DNA of 39,400 nt from an uncultured bacterium (GTDB lineage: Bacteria > Bacteroidota > Ignavibacteria > Kapaibacteriales > UBA4661). This document shows, piece by piece, positions 1 to 7,682 of this stretch. The position numbers were made by a program, and so were the translations under genes. The notes under the pieces are model-generated. The model had not been told where the DNA came from. It saw only the letters and a list, made by a program, of their open reading frames with translations, and searched no databases. The stretch covers positions 1 to 39,400 of the forward strand of contig CALCNX010000116.1 in NCBI GenBank assembly GCA_937899715.1, written 5' to 3'. Position 1 is the stretch's first letter. Each line of letters opens with the position of its first letter.

Positions 1-9
1 TCTGAAGCC

Positions 10-40
10 CTCGCCCTCTGGGAGAGGGTTGGGTGAGGGA
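10..40. repeat. Short GC-rich inverted repeat upstream of Rpn-like gene
   Basis: CCCTCGCCCTCT pairs loosely with AGAGGGTTGGGTGAGGG: an inner CCTCT/AGAGG stem with a GGG loop, and outer CCCTC/GAGGG arms. Repeats of this style are common as dispersed intergenic elements in many bacteria. Only one copy is visible here and it lies at the window edge, so its full extent is unknown. Confidence 0.4.
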
Positions 41-151
41 AGTTTACACAAAACATTTTACACTCTCCGCATATTCGCTCTATCGCGTTGGAAGAGTAGC
101 GCGGAAATGTCCACCGTTTTTTCCAAACCCCATGCTCATCAGGTACCTTCA

Positions 152-1015
152 ATGCAAACCTACATCAATCCTTACACCGATTTTGGTTTCAAAAAACTCT
201 TTGGCGAAGAAGCAAACAAAGATATCCTCATAGATTTTTTGAACCAACTTTTGCCGGAGCATCATCACATCAAGGATTTGACGTTTCGCAATCCTGAGCA
301 GTTGGCGGATTTGCCTGTGGAGCGGAACGCAATTTTCGATATTCATTGTGAGGCGGTGTCGGGAGAAATGTTTATTGTGGAAATGCAAAAGGCGAAAGTA
401 AAGTATTTCAAAGACCGCAGTTTATTTTATCTGACCTTTCCCATCCGCGACCAAGCGCAGAAAGGCGATTGGGACTTTCGCTTAGAGCCGATTTATTTTA
501 TCGCCATTTTGGATTTTGAATACGACGAAGAGGAAGAATTGCGCAAGTTCCGCCGCGACGTAACGCTCAAAGACCAAGACGGAGCCGTGTTTTTTGATAA
601 ACTGCATTTGAAATTTTTGCAAATGCCGCTTTTTACAAAACAAGAACATGAGTTGGAAACACGCTTTGACAAATGGTGCTACTTCTTGAAAAACCTAGAA
701 CGATTCGACGAAATTCCACAAATTTTGAATGAGCCGATTTTCCAACGTGCCTTCAACTCCGCAAAATTAGCTAATCTCACTGGCGAACAGCGCGACCGCT
801 ACGAACAAAGTTTGCTCAATTACCGCGATTGGTACAGTATTATGAAAACGGCATTGGAAGAGGCGGTAGAAAAAACTGAACGAAAGACACAACACGGAAT
901 CGCTCAAAAGCTGATGACGCTGGGGCTGGACGACGCAACAATTGCCACTGCGACAGGTCTGAACCAAGAGCAAATACAACGCCTGCGCCGCGAACACGAT
1001 GCACAAAAGCCTTGA
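152..1015 (+). CDS. Rpn family / PD-(D/E)XK nuclease-type putative transposase
   Basis: This protein of about 287 aa matches the Rpn (recombination-promoting nuclease)/PDDEXK_2 family. The N-terminus YINPYTDFGFKKLFG and the IFDIHCE...FIVEMQKAK segment are typical. They supply the acidic and E-x-Q/K core of the nuclease fold (D in IFDIHCE, E and K in VEMQKAK). The C-terminal 45 residues form a helical tail with a helix-turn-helix-like stretch (LGLDDATIATATGLNQEQIQRLR), as in other family members. The frame is open from 29, but family similarity starts at the Met at 152; a second candidate start is 107. Family members cleave DNA and promote recombination in E. coli; a mobile or selfish role is suspected, but no IS ends are seen here. 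The family assignment is firm, the function is not. Confidence 0.85.
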   Translation: MQTYINPYTDFGFKKLFGEEANKDILIDFLNQLLPEHHHIKDLTFRNPEQLADLPVERNAIFDIHCEAVSGEMFIVEMQKAKVKYFKDRSLFYLTFPIRDQAQKGDWDFRLEPIYFIAILDFEYDEEEELRKFRRDVTLKDQDGAVFFDKLHLKFLQMPLFTKQEHELETRFDKWCYFLKNLERFDEIPQILNEPIFQRAFNSAKLANLTGEQRDRYEQSLLNYRDWYSIMKTALEEAVEKTERKTQHGIAQKLMTLGLDDATIATATGLNQEQIQRLRREHDAQKP

Positions 1016-1072
1016 CGGGTAAACCGACAAACCTTGATACCACACACTTCTTCAACACTATCCACGAACACT

Positions 1073-2347
1073 ATGCGAATACCGCTTACCTGCTGCCAAC
1101 GGCTGTATATCCTTTGTTTTCTCGCTGTTGTCCTATTCTTCACACAAGGTTTCTCCTCACAAGGCTTTGCACAGGTGGATTCTCTCATTCGTGAACTCCC
1201 AAAACTTTCCGATAGCAGTCGTATCCATACACTCATTGATATTGCCACAGAGTATGCCGCTGAGGGCGACCATGACAAAGCCCTCAAGTATGGGCTTATG
1301 GCGGTAGAGCAAAGCAGGACACACAATTTTGCCTATTTACAGTTTTTCTCCAATGCTCAACTGAGTATATTTTATCGCCAACAAAATAACTACCAAAAGT
1401 CTTTGGAGTATGCTCAAAAAAGTGTTGCTATCTGCCGAGAAAAATACCCACAAGGTTTGCATCGCGCTGTGCTGCGAGTGGGAGATGCATTCAAAGGTAT
1501 CAACCTTGACTCTGCGCTCACATACCTTCTTGAAGCGAATCAGCTTTCGGTCATTGCCAACGATTCTGCAAAAATCTCTGCCTGTTTTCAAGAACTTGGG
1601 CTAGTCTATCTCAACAAACAAGACTACCTCAAAGCGATTGAATATGCTCAAAAAAGCATGACTATCGAACAGGCTCTTGGCTCGAACGATGTACGATACG
1701 GACTGAACAACATAGCCGATGCGTACAATCATTTGGGGCAATACGCCAACGCCGAGCCGCTTGTGCGTCAGGCATTGGCTCTTGCACAACAATCCGGCGA
1801 TAAAAACGATATTGCTGCCTTTAGCGAAACGCTTGCGGATGCTTTGGAAGGGCTTGGCAAGTATCAAGAGGCGTTGAAATACTACAAGCAAACATACACG
1901 CTGGAACGCGAAATATTCAACGCGGAAAAGGCGAAGGAAATTTTGCTCATTCAGCAACGGCACGATGCCGCAGAAGCGGAGCGTGTGCGCCAAGCAGCCG
2001 AACACGCTGCCCGCGAAGCCGAAAACCGTAGAAACCTGACGCAGTATTCGTTGTTATTTTTAGTGGTGATGGGCTTTTTGTTTGCGGTGGTGTTCTTGGG
2101 AAAACTTGAGGTAAGCCTTCGCTGGTTGAATCTGCTGTTGGTGGTGTCGCTGATTATGGTGTTTGAGTTGGTGCAGGTCGTTTTAGACCCGTTTATTCAA
2201 GAGAAGACGCAAAACATTCCTCTGTATCTTTTTGCCTTCAGTGCGGGAATAGCTCTCCTTCTCGCACCATTTCACGCGATGCTGGAAAACTTTCTTCGTA
2301 GACGGTTGTCTCGTTCCAAGTCTTCTGCTCAGGGAGAAGGCGCGTAG
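1073..2347 (+). CDS. Secreted/membrane TPR protein with C-terminal transmembrane helices
   Basis: About 424 aa from the Met at 1073, chosen because an N-terminal signal-like segment follows it (ILCFLAVVLFFTQGF, then AQ). The frame is also open from 1034. The middle holds four to five tetratricopeptide repeats (for example KALKYGLMAVEQS, KSLEYAQKSVAICRE, KAIEYAQKSMTIEQ, EALKYYKQTYTLE). An Ala/Glu/Arg-rich coiled coil follows (AAEAERVRQAAEHAAREAENRR), then three hydrophobic helices. The layout equals the sensory half of the TPR-histidine kinases and adenylate cyclases common in Bacteroidota, but the frame stops after a basic tail with no kinase domain. It could be a scaffold or a kinase that lost its output domain. 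It converges with the HAD-like gene on the other strand. Confidence 0.8.
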   Translation: MRIPLTCCQRLYILCFLAVVLFFTQGFSSQGFAQVDSLIRELPKLSDSSRIHTLIDIATEYAAEGDHDKALKYGLMAVEQSRTHNFAYLQFFSNAQLSIFYRQQNNYQKSLEYAQKSVAICREKYPQGLHRAVLRVGDAFKGINLDSALTYLLEANQLSVIANDSAKISACFQELGLVYLNKQDYLKAIEYAQKSMTIEQALGSNDVRYGLNNIADAYNHLGQYANAEPLVRQALALAQQSGDKNDIAAFSETLADALEGLGKYQEALKYYKQTYTLEREIFNAEKAKEILLIQQRHDAAEAERVRQAAEHAAREAENRRNLTQYSLLFLVVMGFLFAVVFLGKLEVSLRWLNLLLVVSLIMVFELVQVVLDPFIQEKTQNIPLYLFAFSAGIALLLAPFHAMLENFLRRRLSRSKSSAQGEGA

Positions 2348-2367
2348 AAAGTATGGAGATGCCGTAA

Positions 2368-2517
2368 GCAAGTGAAAGCGTAGCTTGCGGGCAAAGCCCA
2401 TCAAAACCACTGACACGGTATCTTTCACGCGATATTCGTTTTGCTCTTGATGATGCAGCTACTGAAGGTATTATGGGACTTTTCGGGCATAAACAGGTCA
2501 AGCTTTGGTCGGAATAA
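2368..2517 (+). pseudogene. Possible C-terminal gene remnant
   Basis: In this gap a stop-free stretch of 49 codons ends at TAA 2515-2517 and encodes a protein-like tail (TEGIMGLFGHKQVKLWSE). It has no upstream start codon and is preceded by an in-frame TAA at 2365. It reads like the last third of a small gene whose front has been lost. I do not recognise the family. Chance is a real alternative. Confidence 0.3.
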
Positions 2518-2531
2518 AGTGCAATAGCACC

Positions 2532-2876
2532 TCAAAACTCATGCAAGAGAGACTGAAAAAACATGGCATTCACCGCAAGCGAGGGAATATCAAGCGATCT
2601 GCACTCCGCAACCACAAAGCCATCATCATCAATCATCAGCGCTACGCCGTGCTTGCGGCACATTGCAGCTTTCCATGCACCGTGATTGTCGCGCTCGCTG
2701 TCGGGACAAATTTCGACGGCAACCCCGCGACGCAAGACTTCTTCAGCCTTCTCGGGCGTAATGGACTTGTTCAAGGTAATAACAACAACCGCCTCAAACT
2801 TCGCTGATAAAATTCTGATCTCTTCGGGAAAGTGTGAAATCACCCCATCCCAATCTAAACCAAGTGTGTCTCTCAT
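2532..2876 (-). CDS. Small HAD-like protein
   Basis: 114 aa from the Met at 2876 (MRDTLGLDWDGVI). The frame extends upstream to 2912, but the DxD box is best placed from this start. The N-terminal DWDGVI resembles HAD motif I (DxDGT/V), a VVVITLNKS strand resembles motif II (hhhT/S), and IDDDGF near residue 85 resembles motif IV. With no cap domain and only 114 aa it is a minimal HAD fold, similar to short 'haloacid dehalogenase-like' proteins of unknown substrate. Motif III lysine is uncertain. It stands alone on the minus strand and converges with the TPR gene. The fold is likely; no substrate can be named. Confidence 0.7.
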   Translation of the reverse strand: MRDTLGLDWDGVISHFPEEIRILSAKFEAVVVITLNKSITPEKAEEVLRRGVAVEICPDSERDNHGAWKAAMCRKHGVALMIDDDGFVVAECRSLDIPSLAVNAMFFQSLLHEF

Positions 2877-2974
2877 CTGAATACAACTCTGACAATGATA
2901 CAAAACAACCAACCATCGCCGACGAATACTTCAATTCACTTACTACAAACTGAAGTTACGCTTTTGTCTCGAAG

Positions 2975-3102
2975 TTCCCCGCTTTCGCAGAAAGAGGGGT
3001 GTTTGAGCGATAGCGAGAACGGGGTGTTTCTTCGTCGCACAGAGTCACTACCCCGTCAGCCTGCGCTTTGCTGGACTGCCACCCCTTCATAAATGAAGGG
3101 GA
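2975..3102. repeat. MITE-like composite palindrome (copy A)
   Basis: The element begins TTCCCC and ends GGGGAA. Each arm is itself a small hairpin (CCCCGCTTTC...GAAAGAGGGG on the left, CCCCTTCATAAATGAAGGGG on the right). The two arms are imperfect reverse complements of each other. An inner pair ACGGGGT (3019-3025) and ACCCCGT (3050-3056) brackets the centre. The motif AAAGAGGGG...GCGATAGCGAGAACGGGG recurs in diverged form at 31793-31862, so this is a dispersed family. No coding capacity is apparent. It may be a non-autonomous mobile element or a REP/BIME-like structure. Confidence 0.65.
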
Positions 3103-3207
3103 ATTTTCTTAAAGCATAACTTCACTTACAAAGATAGCACACCAACGGCAATACACCGTATTTTCTTTTGGTAAATTCCATTCCCGTCGTTTTTGGCAAG
3201 ACCACGT

Positions 3208-3243
3208 AAAAAAGCCGAGATGGTAGAACCATTCTCGGCTTTG
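3208..3243 (-). terminator. Rho-independent terminator of the small secreted protein gene
   Basis: The stem AAAGCCGAGA/TCTCGGCTTT is extended by TGGT/ACCA around a short AGA loop. On the minus strand it is followed by a run of U residues (AAAAAA at 3208-3213 on the plus strand). It lies about 45 bp past the stop codon of the minus-strand gene ending at 3287. Confidence 0.85.
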
Positions 3244-3286
3244 TCGTATTGTAATTGTATCAATCTGGCTAGTCTTACGTCGTCGT

Positions 3287-3679
3287 TTATTTCCGTGCCT
3301 GGGCTTTTAAGGCGCTCATTTCGTTGCGAAGACAATCAATCTCAGCTTGCTGCTCTTGGATTGCCTTCACAAGAAGCGGTATCATTGCTGCGTGGTCAAC
3401 GCTGTGGATTGTTCGTTGCTGCGTCATTTGTGGTTGGCGGGCGTGGGGACTGGGAAGAATCTCGTTGCGCTTTTGTACTAATTCCGGTGCAATCGTATTC
3501 AACTCCTCTGCCGGAACAGTGTATAGTACGGCTGTTTCATTACGCTCTTCTTTTGTAGGCAACGAGCGAACTTTTTCAAGGGCAGAAACAGATGTGACAG
3601 AGGTCGTCTGCTGCGCCTTCATTGGTACAGCAACAAGTATCCAGAGCGCAGAAATGATGGTGATGATGCTAAATTTCAT
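3287..3679 (-). CDS. Small secreted protein with chaperone-like coiled-coil tail
   Basis: 130 aa. The N-terminus is a clear signal peptide (MKFSIITIISALWILVAVPMKAQ). The C-terminus, HAAMIPLLVKAIQEQQAEIDCLRNEMSAL, matches the style of the tail following peptidase S74/intramolecular chaperone domains (V-x-x-A/G-L-I/V-P-x-L-x-x-A-I-Q-E-L/Q). In many Bacteroidota secreted proteins that tail ends a long adhesin or tail-fibre-like protein. Here there is no repeat or fibre body, only about 70 residues of linker. The start is supported by AGGAG about 8 bases upstream. It could be a truncated derivative of a larger S74-type protein or a stand-alone trimerising periplasmic protein. Confidence 0.75.
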   Translation of the reverse strand: MKFSIITIISALWILVAVPMKAQQTTSVTSVSALEKVRSLPTKEERNETAVLYTVPAEELNTIAPELVQKRNEILPSPHARQPQMTQQRTIHSVDHAAMIPLLVKAIQEQQAEIDCLRNEMSALKAQARK

Positions 3680-3816
3680 GGTGTTTGCTCCTAAATAATG
3701 AGAGAGGGTAAATATTTAATAATCAAGAGCAAAACTATGGATTTATCGCATGGGATTCAATCGGCGAAAATTGGTATTTTGACGCGAACAACTGCCTACG
3801 TATTTATACGGAGCTA

Positions 3817-3858
3817 GGGGAGTATTTCTACGAACTTTTGGGGGAGTATTTCTACGAA
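3817..3858. repeat. Direct repeat spanning the stop codon of the response regulator
   Basis: The 18-mer GGGGAGTATTTCTACGAA occurs at 3817-3834 and again at 3841-3858, offset by 24 bp. The second copy contains the stop codon and last codons of the response-regulator gene. This looks like a local tandem duplication. Confidence 0.7.
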
Positions 3859-4565
3859 GTCATCCTAATCAAGCCATATTGAAGCGCAATACGTACAAGT
3901 TCAACAGAATTCACAGCGTTGAGTTTGTGCATGATATTCGTGCGATGCGTCTCCACTGTGCGTGGACTGATGATAAGCCGCTCGGCAATGATTTTTGTCG
4001 AAAGCCCTTCGGCGACAAGCTGTAAAATTTCTTGTTCTCGCTGCGTAAGCGTTGGTGTGTCGGCTATGGCTTGCTTGTCTGAATTGGCAGGTATCGGCGC
4101 AAAACTCCCCATCACTCGCTCGGCGACCTCCTTGCTGAAATAGCGATTCCCGCTTGCCACAGACCGAATGGCTTCCACAAGTTCCGCTTTCTCGGCATTT
4201 TTGAGCACGTAACCGCGTGCTCCTGCTTTCATAGCATTGATGATATATTCTGCCTCTTCGTGCATCGAAAGAAAGAGTATGTGCACCGATGGATATTCTT
4301 TGGCAATAAAGGACGCGGCTTCCAAGCCTGATTGTATCTGCCCCGCCGGCATCGGCATGGACACATCCAAAAGAACGACATCGGGCAACCCAGCGTTTGC
4401 AGCATTTGACGCTTTTCGCAAGTCATTTAGTATCGCCAAAAGTTCATCGCCACTAGCAACATCCGCAAGAATTTGAATGTCCTCAACGTCCGAAAGCAGC
4501 GAGCGAATACCGTCGCGCACAAGCCGATGGTCGTCGGCGAGAAGAAGGTGAATAGTCTTTGCCAT
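3852..4565 (-). CDS. NarL/FixJ-type response regulator (REC + LuxR HTH)
   Basis: 237 aa from the Met at 4565 (MAKTIHLLLADDHRLVRDG). The frame is open upstream, but the receiver domain begins here. The receiver domain has the acidic pair DD at 11-12 and the phosphoacceptor Asp near residue 67 in VVLLDVSMP. The conserved Thr/Ser position is in ILFLSMH, and K is in YVLKNAEK. The C-terminal LuxR HTH runs from about residue 170 (LTQREQEILQLVAEGLSTKIIAERL...SPRTVETHRTNIMHKL). The cognate kinase is the gene immediately upstream on the same strand, 77 bp away. It acts as a DNA-binding transcription factor. Its targets are unknown. Confidence 0.95.
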   Translation of the reverse strand: MAKTIHLLLADDHRLVRDGIRSLLSDVEDIQILADVASGDELLAILNDLRKASNAANAGLPDVVLLDVSMPMPAGQIQSGLEAASFIAKEYPSVHILFLSMHEEAEYIINAMKAGARGYVLKNAEKAELVEAIRSVASGNRYFSKEVAERVMGSFAPIPANSDKQAIADTPTLTQREQEILQLVAEGLSTKIIAERLIISPRTVETHRTNIMHKLNAVNSVELVRIALQYGLIRMTS

Positions 4566-4642
4566 AGTATTCGTGGTGAGGATAGTTGAGTGTAACGAAA
4601 ATGTGAAAAAATGGGAACGTAAGAAACGAGAACCGTTTCTCC

Positions 4643-6493
4643 TCACACAAGCGGCATTTCCGCCACAACGTGCGTTCCTGAGCCAAGTGCTGATACAACC
4701 TGCACATTACCGCCAAAAAGTGCCGCGCGTTCCCGCATATTGCTCAATCCGTTCCCGTGAACGGACGCTGCATTATCAAATCCCTTCCCATTATCGTGAA
4801 TCTCTAATCGTAACGCAGTATTTTCGACATAAAGACATAATTTTAGCCTCATCACATCCGCTTCGGCATACCGCAACGCATTCGTCAGCGCTTCCTGTGC
4901 AATACGGTAAAGTGCAATTTCTCGTGCGGCATCCATACGGGCGGGCAGCGTGACGATTTCTCGCTGAATCCGTACGTGCGAAGCATCAGACATTTTCGCA
5001 CAAAGCTGCTCCAGTGCGGCTTCTAAGCCAAAATCAAGCAGAACGCCGGGCATAAGATTATACGCAATGGAACGCACTTCCGCAATAGCATCATCAAGCA
5101 AATCAAACAGCTCGCTCCGCATTTCCTCGTCGGCGACGCGAGCAAGGTTGAAGCGCAATGCGGTCAGCGTCTGCCCGATACCGTCGTGAACATCACGCGC
5201 AAGCCGTATTCTTTCTCGTTCCTCACCCTCGACCAATCCAAAGGTGCGCTGAAGGGCGCGTGATTGTTCGCTGGCAAGGAGCCGTTGCAATTCCCGCTTC
5301 ATGTCGTTGAGTGCCAAAACCAGCATATCGTTTTCACTTCGTGGCGTACATTCAGCATCGAATTTTCCAGCCCCAATATCTCGTGCAAAGAGTGTAGCCT
5401 GACGGAGCGATGCAGCCATGGCATTCAGTTCCATTGTCATTGCACCGATTTCGTCTGCACGCCCGATAGGAAGAGGCTCCTCGGGTAAATTCCCTTGTGC
5501 CATTGCCGAAAGAGATTCTTGCAACCTCAGAATTGGTTCCGATATAGCACGCGCACCATACCAACTAATGCCAGCCATGAAGAGAATTATAATAAGCCCT
5601 AGTACAAGGATTCTTTTACGAGTTTCATTGATGGGAATGGTAACTTCTTCCACATCTAGTTCCGAAATAATCGCCCAACGCACCTCGCCAATACGCAAAG
5701 GCGCACACGCACTCAATACTTCTACATTACGATAATCCTTTGTTTCGAGCAACGCTATTTTGCTCGCAAGAGCGTAGCGAACAGGTTCAGTAGGCACTAC
5801 AACGCGCAAAATGCTGGGTGAGGGTAAAAAGCGAGAGTCAGTGCGCATAAGACTGTCTTCACCCACAATATAACTCTCCCCGGTCATGCCCAATCCCGTA
5901 CGCTCCGTCATAATGCGATTCAGCGCCTGAACAGAAATCTGGACAACAATAATAGCCCCACCGTGCGCAGTGATAGATTCTGCTTTGGATGTCAGAGAAT
6001 CAATAGCGACAATACCAAAGGCGGCAGTCGTTCCACGAAATTTCATAAAATCGCTAAACGCCACAGATGGAGCCTGTGTGCTTGAATTCTGTGCCGAGCC
6101 TAAGAGAGATTGTTGCGCAATATTCCAGACGGTATCGCTTATCTGCAAGCCAATACGCGTAGAATCGTGCTGTGCATAGACGATTTTGCCGTGCGGCGAA
6201 AGAATCAATATGTCCTCAACATCGTAGCGCAAGCGCATCTCACGAGCGGCGGTCGGCACGGTCGTGGGGTGCGAAGCAAGTACCGAGAGCATTGCGCCAA
6301 GCGACTCGAAATACCTCTCCACTCTGCTTTGCTTTAGAGTGCGTACAGACGCAAGCTGGTCGAAGGAGCGCTGAAAAATCGCCGCTTCCGCCTCGCGGTC
6401 GTAGAAGAACAGCACCGTTCCCACAGCAACGCAGGTAATTGCCAGTGCCGCCATAAAAAGACGTTGAGAAATAGTGAGTTTTTTCGGGTGCAT
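4643..6493 (-). CDS. Membrane sensor histidine kinase, HisKA_3/NarX-LiaS type
   Basis: 616 aa from the Met at 6493. One N-terminal TM helix (about 10-32) is followed by an extracytoplasmic sensing domain of about 260 aa that resembles a Cache/PAS-like double fold. The second TM (about 295-314, ILVLGLIIILFMAGISWYGA) and a HAMP linker come next. The dimerisation and phosphoacceptor helix of the HisKA_3 class carries His near residue 436 (ARDVHDGIGQTLTALR). The ATPase domain shows an N box (ALRYAE), DNGKGFD and GNGLSNMRERAALFGG. This class phosphorylates NarL-type regulators, matching the next gene. The frame extends upstream to 6580, but that part is AT-rich and lacks family similarity. Confidence 0.95.
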   Translation of the reverse strand: MHPKKLTISQRLFMAALAITCVAVGTVLFFYDREAEAAIFQRSFDQLASVRTLKQSRVERYFESLGAMLSVLASHPTTVPTAAREMRLRYDVEDILILSPHGKIVYAQHDSTRIGLQISDTVWNIAQQSLLGSAQNSSTQAPSVAFSDFMKFRGTTAAFGIVAIDSLTSKAESITAHGGAIIVVQISVQALNRIMTERTGLGMTGESYIVGEDSLMRTDSRFLPSPSILRVVVPTEPVRYALASKIALLETKDYRNVEVLSACAPLRIGEVRWAIISELDVEEVTIPINETRKRILVLGLIIILFMAGISWYGARAISEPILRLQESLSAMAQGNLPEEPLPIGRADEIGAMTMELNAMAASLRQATLFARDIGAGKFDAECTPRSENDMLVLALNDMKRELQRLLASEQSRALQRTFGLVEGEERERIRLARDVHDGIGQTLTALRFNLARVADEEMRSELFDLLDDAIAEVRSIAYNLMPGVLLDFGLEAALEQLCAKMSDASHVRIQREIVTLPARMDAAREIALYRIAQEALTNALRYAEADVMRLKLCLYVENTALRLEIHDNGKGFDNAASVHGNGLSNMRERAALFGGNVQVVSALGSGTHVVAEMPLV

Positions 6494-6672
6494 ACTTGGA
6501 AAAGATAGTACAAACCTGCGAAGAGGATAAAAATTGGCACCGAAATTGAATGAATAGATTTGAGTACACAATATACACATTTTGCGATGGAAAATTCTTC
6601 GGATAATTCATCGCGCTATGCGTAAATGTGCGCCCCACAAACGAATTTTACCGTGTTGTTTTTTGCACTGCT

Positions 6673-7602
6673 ATGAATTCAACAATAGTCCGCCGTTTAG
6701 TCCTCCGACGCTCACTTATTGCGTTGTCCGCTTTACTCGCGCTCAACTGCATGGAGCTTTTTGCACAAAAGCCGACGAGCGCAACCGTGAAAAAATCAAC
6801 CGCCGCCCCGCCTGCAAGTGCTATCAGTAAAATGCAGGAAGGAAAAATTTGGCTTTCGCTGGATGTGGTGGAGCATCAGTACAACAGTTCCGGTAATGAG
6901 GTGGGCAAGGAGAAATACCGCTCCGATATTGACCTACAAGTCATTGACAGCGCCACAAACCGTGCCAGCACTGTGCGGTCTGGCGAAACCATACCCTTGC
7001 AAGCACGGAGAACATATTACATTGTGCTTTCCGAAGTGCCGCAAAGCTACGGCATGGCAACTCGTCTTGCCGGACAGCAAACGCAAATTATTCGCACTCC
7101 CAAGAGCGCGGGCGACGATGATGTTATGTTTGAACGAAAATTTGTGTTGAACAGCCGTCCGGGTTCAGCCGCAGGAGCCGCTTCCCAACGCGAAATGGGC
7201 AGAAATATTCCTCTCTCAGGCAGCACAACAACGAAAAATTCTGCCCCTTCAGGGGTTCCTTCGGAAATGCCCGTAGGAATGCCGCCTCGCCTTTCAAAAT
7301 ACGGCTCCCCGCTCAATCTTGGCAATAATCTTTCTAATCCAAACTATTACGTGATTCAATACTGTTCACTGAAAAGTCAGGATGATGCCTTGCAAGCACG
7401 GTCTTTCCTGATGCGCAACGGTGTGCGCGATGCCCGTGTGGAAGTGTATGTGGATAAATTCGGGCAATCATACTACCGCCTGCGCTCCGGCTCCTATATT
7501 GACCCATCACTTGCGAAATCCACGATTGAAGGAACACTCTGGAAAAACCGACAGTCCCTTGGGCTAAAGCAAAAACCGATTATTGTCAAAGCTGGTGTTT
7601 GA
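6673..7602 (+). CDS. SPOR-domain secreted protein
   Basis: 309 aa from the Met at 6673. The N-terminal 30 residues are a basic, then hydrophobic signal peptide (RRSLIALSALLALNCMELFAQ). The middle is a roughly 90-aa beta-rich region followed by a Ser/Pro/Gly-rich linker. The last 85 residues form a SPOR domain (NYYVIQYCSLKSQDDALQAR...VEVYVDKFGQSYYRLRSGSY). SPOR domains bind denuded peptidoglycan glycan strands, so a periplasmic, envelope-associated role is likely. The gene stands alone, divergent from the kinase gene, and ends before a strong bidirectional terminator. Confidence 0.85.
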   Translation: MNSTIVRRLVLRRSLIALSALLALNCMELFAQKPTSATVKKSTAAPPASAISKMQEGKIWLSLDVVEHQYNSSGNEVGKEKYRSDIDLQVIDSATNRASTVRSGETIPLQARRTYYIVLSEVPQSYGMATRLAGQQTQIIRTPKSAGDDDVMFERKFVLNSRPGSAAGAASQREMGRNIPLSGSTTTKNSAPSGVPSEMPVGMPPRLSKYGSPLNLGNNLSNPNYYVIQYCSLKSQDDALQARSFLMRNGVRDARVEVYVDKFGQSYYRLRSGSYIDPSLAKSTIEGTLWKNRQSLGLKQKPIIVKAGV

Positions 7603-7624
7603 GGGTTCATCAAAGGAAATAACA

Positions 7625-7656
7625 AAAAAGCCGCTTGAATATTTCAAGCGGCTTTT
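7625..7656. terminator. Bidirectional rho-independent terminator between SPOR gene and adk
   Basis: A perfect hairpin with arms AAAAAGCCGCTTGAA and TTCAAGCGGCTTTTT and a three-base loop. Its A-run on one side and T-run on the other let it serve both convergent genes. Confidence 0.93.
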
Positions 7657-7682
7657 TGTTTTATACTCACAACAACACTTTT

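Larger units (their letters stand above)
2877..3286. other. Intergenic region holding a palindromic repeat and a terminator
   Basis: No convincing gene lies here. The stretch contains the 128-bp palindromic element at 2975-3102 and the terminator of the minus-strand gene at 3208-3243. A 65-codon plus-strand frame at 2895-3092 is the translation of the repeat and is not accepted as a gene. Confidence 0.7.

Noticed and set aside
2895..3092. Plus-strand 65-codon frame
   Set aside because: It is the translation of the palindromic repeat element, not a gene.
3193..3558. Plus-strand open frame overlapping the small secreted protein gene
   Set aside because: It covers the terminator hairpin and the antisense of a gene with a clear signal peptide and RBS.
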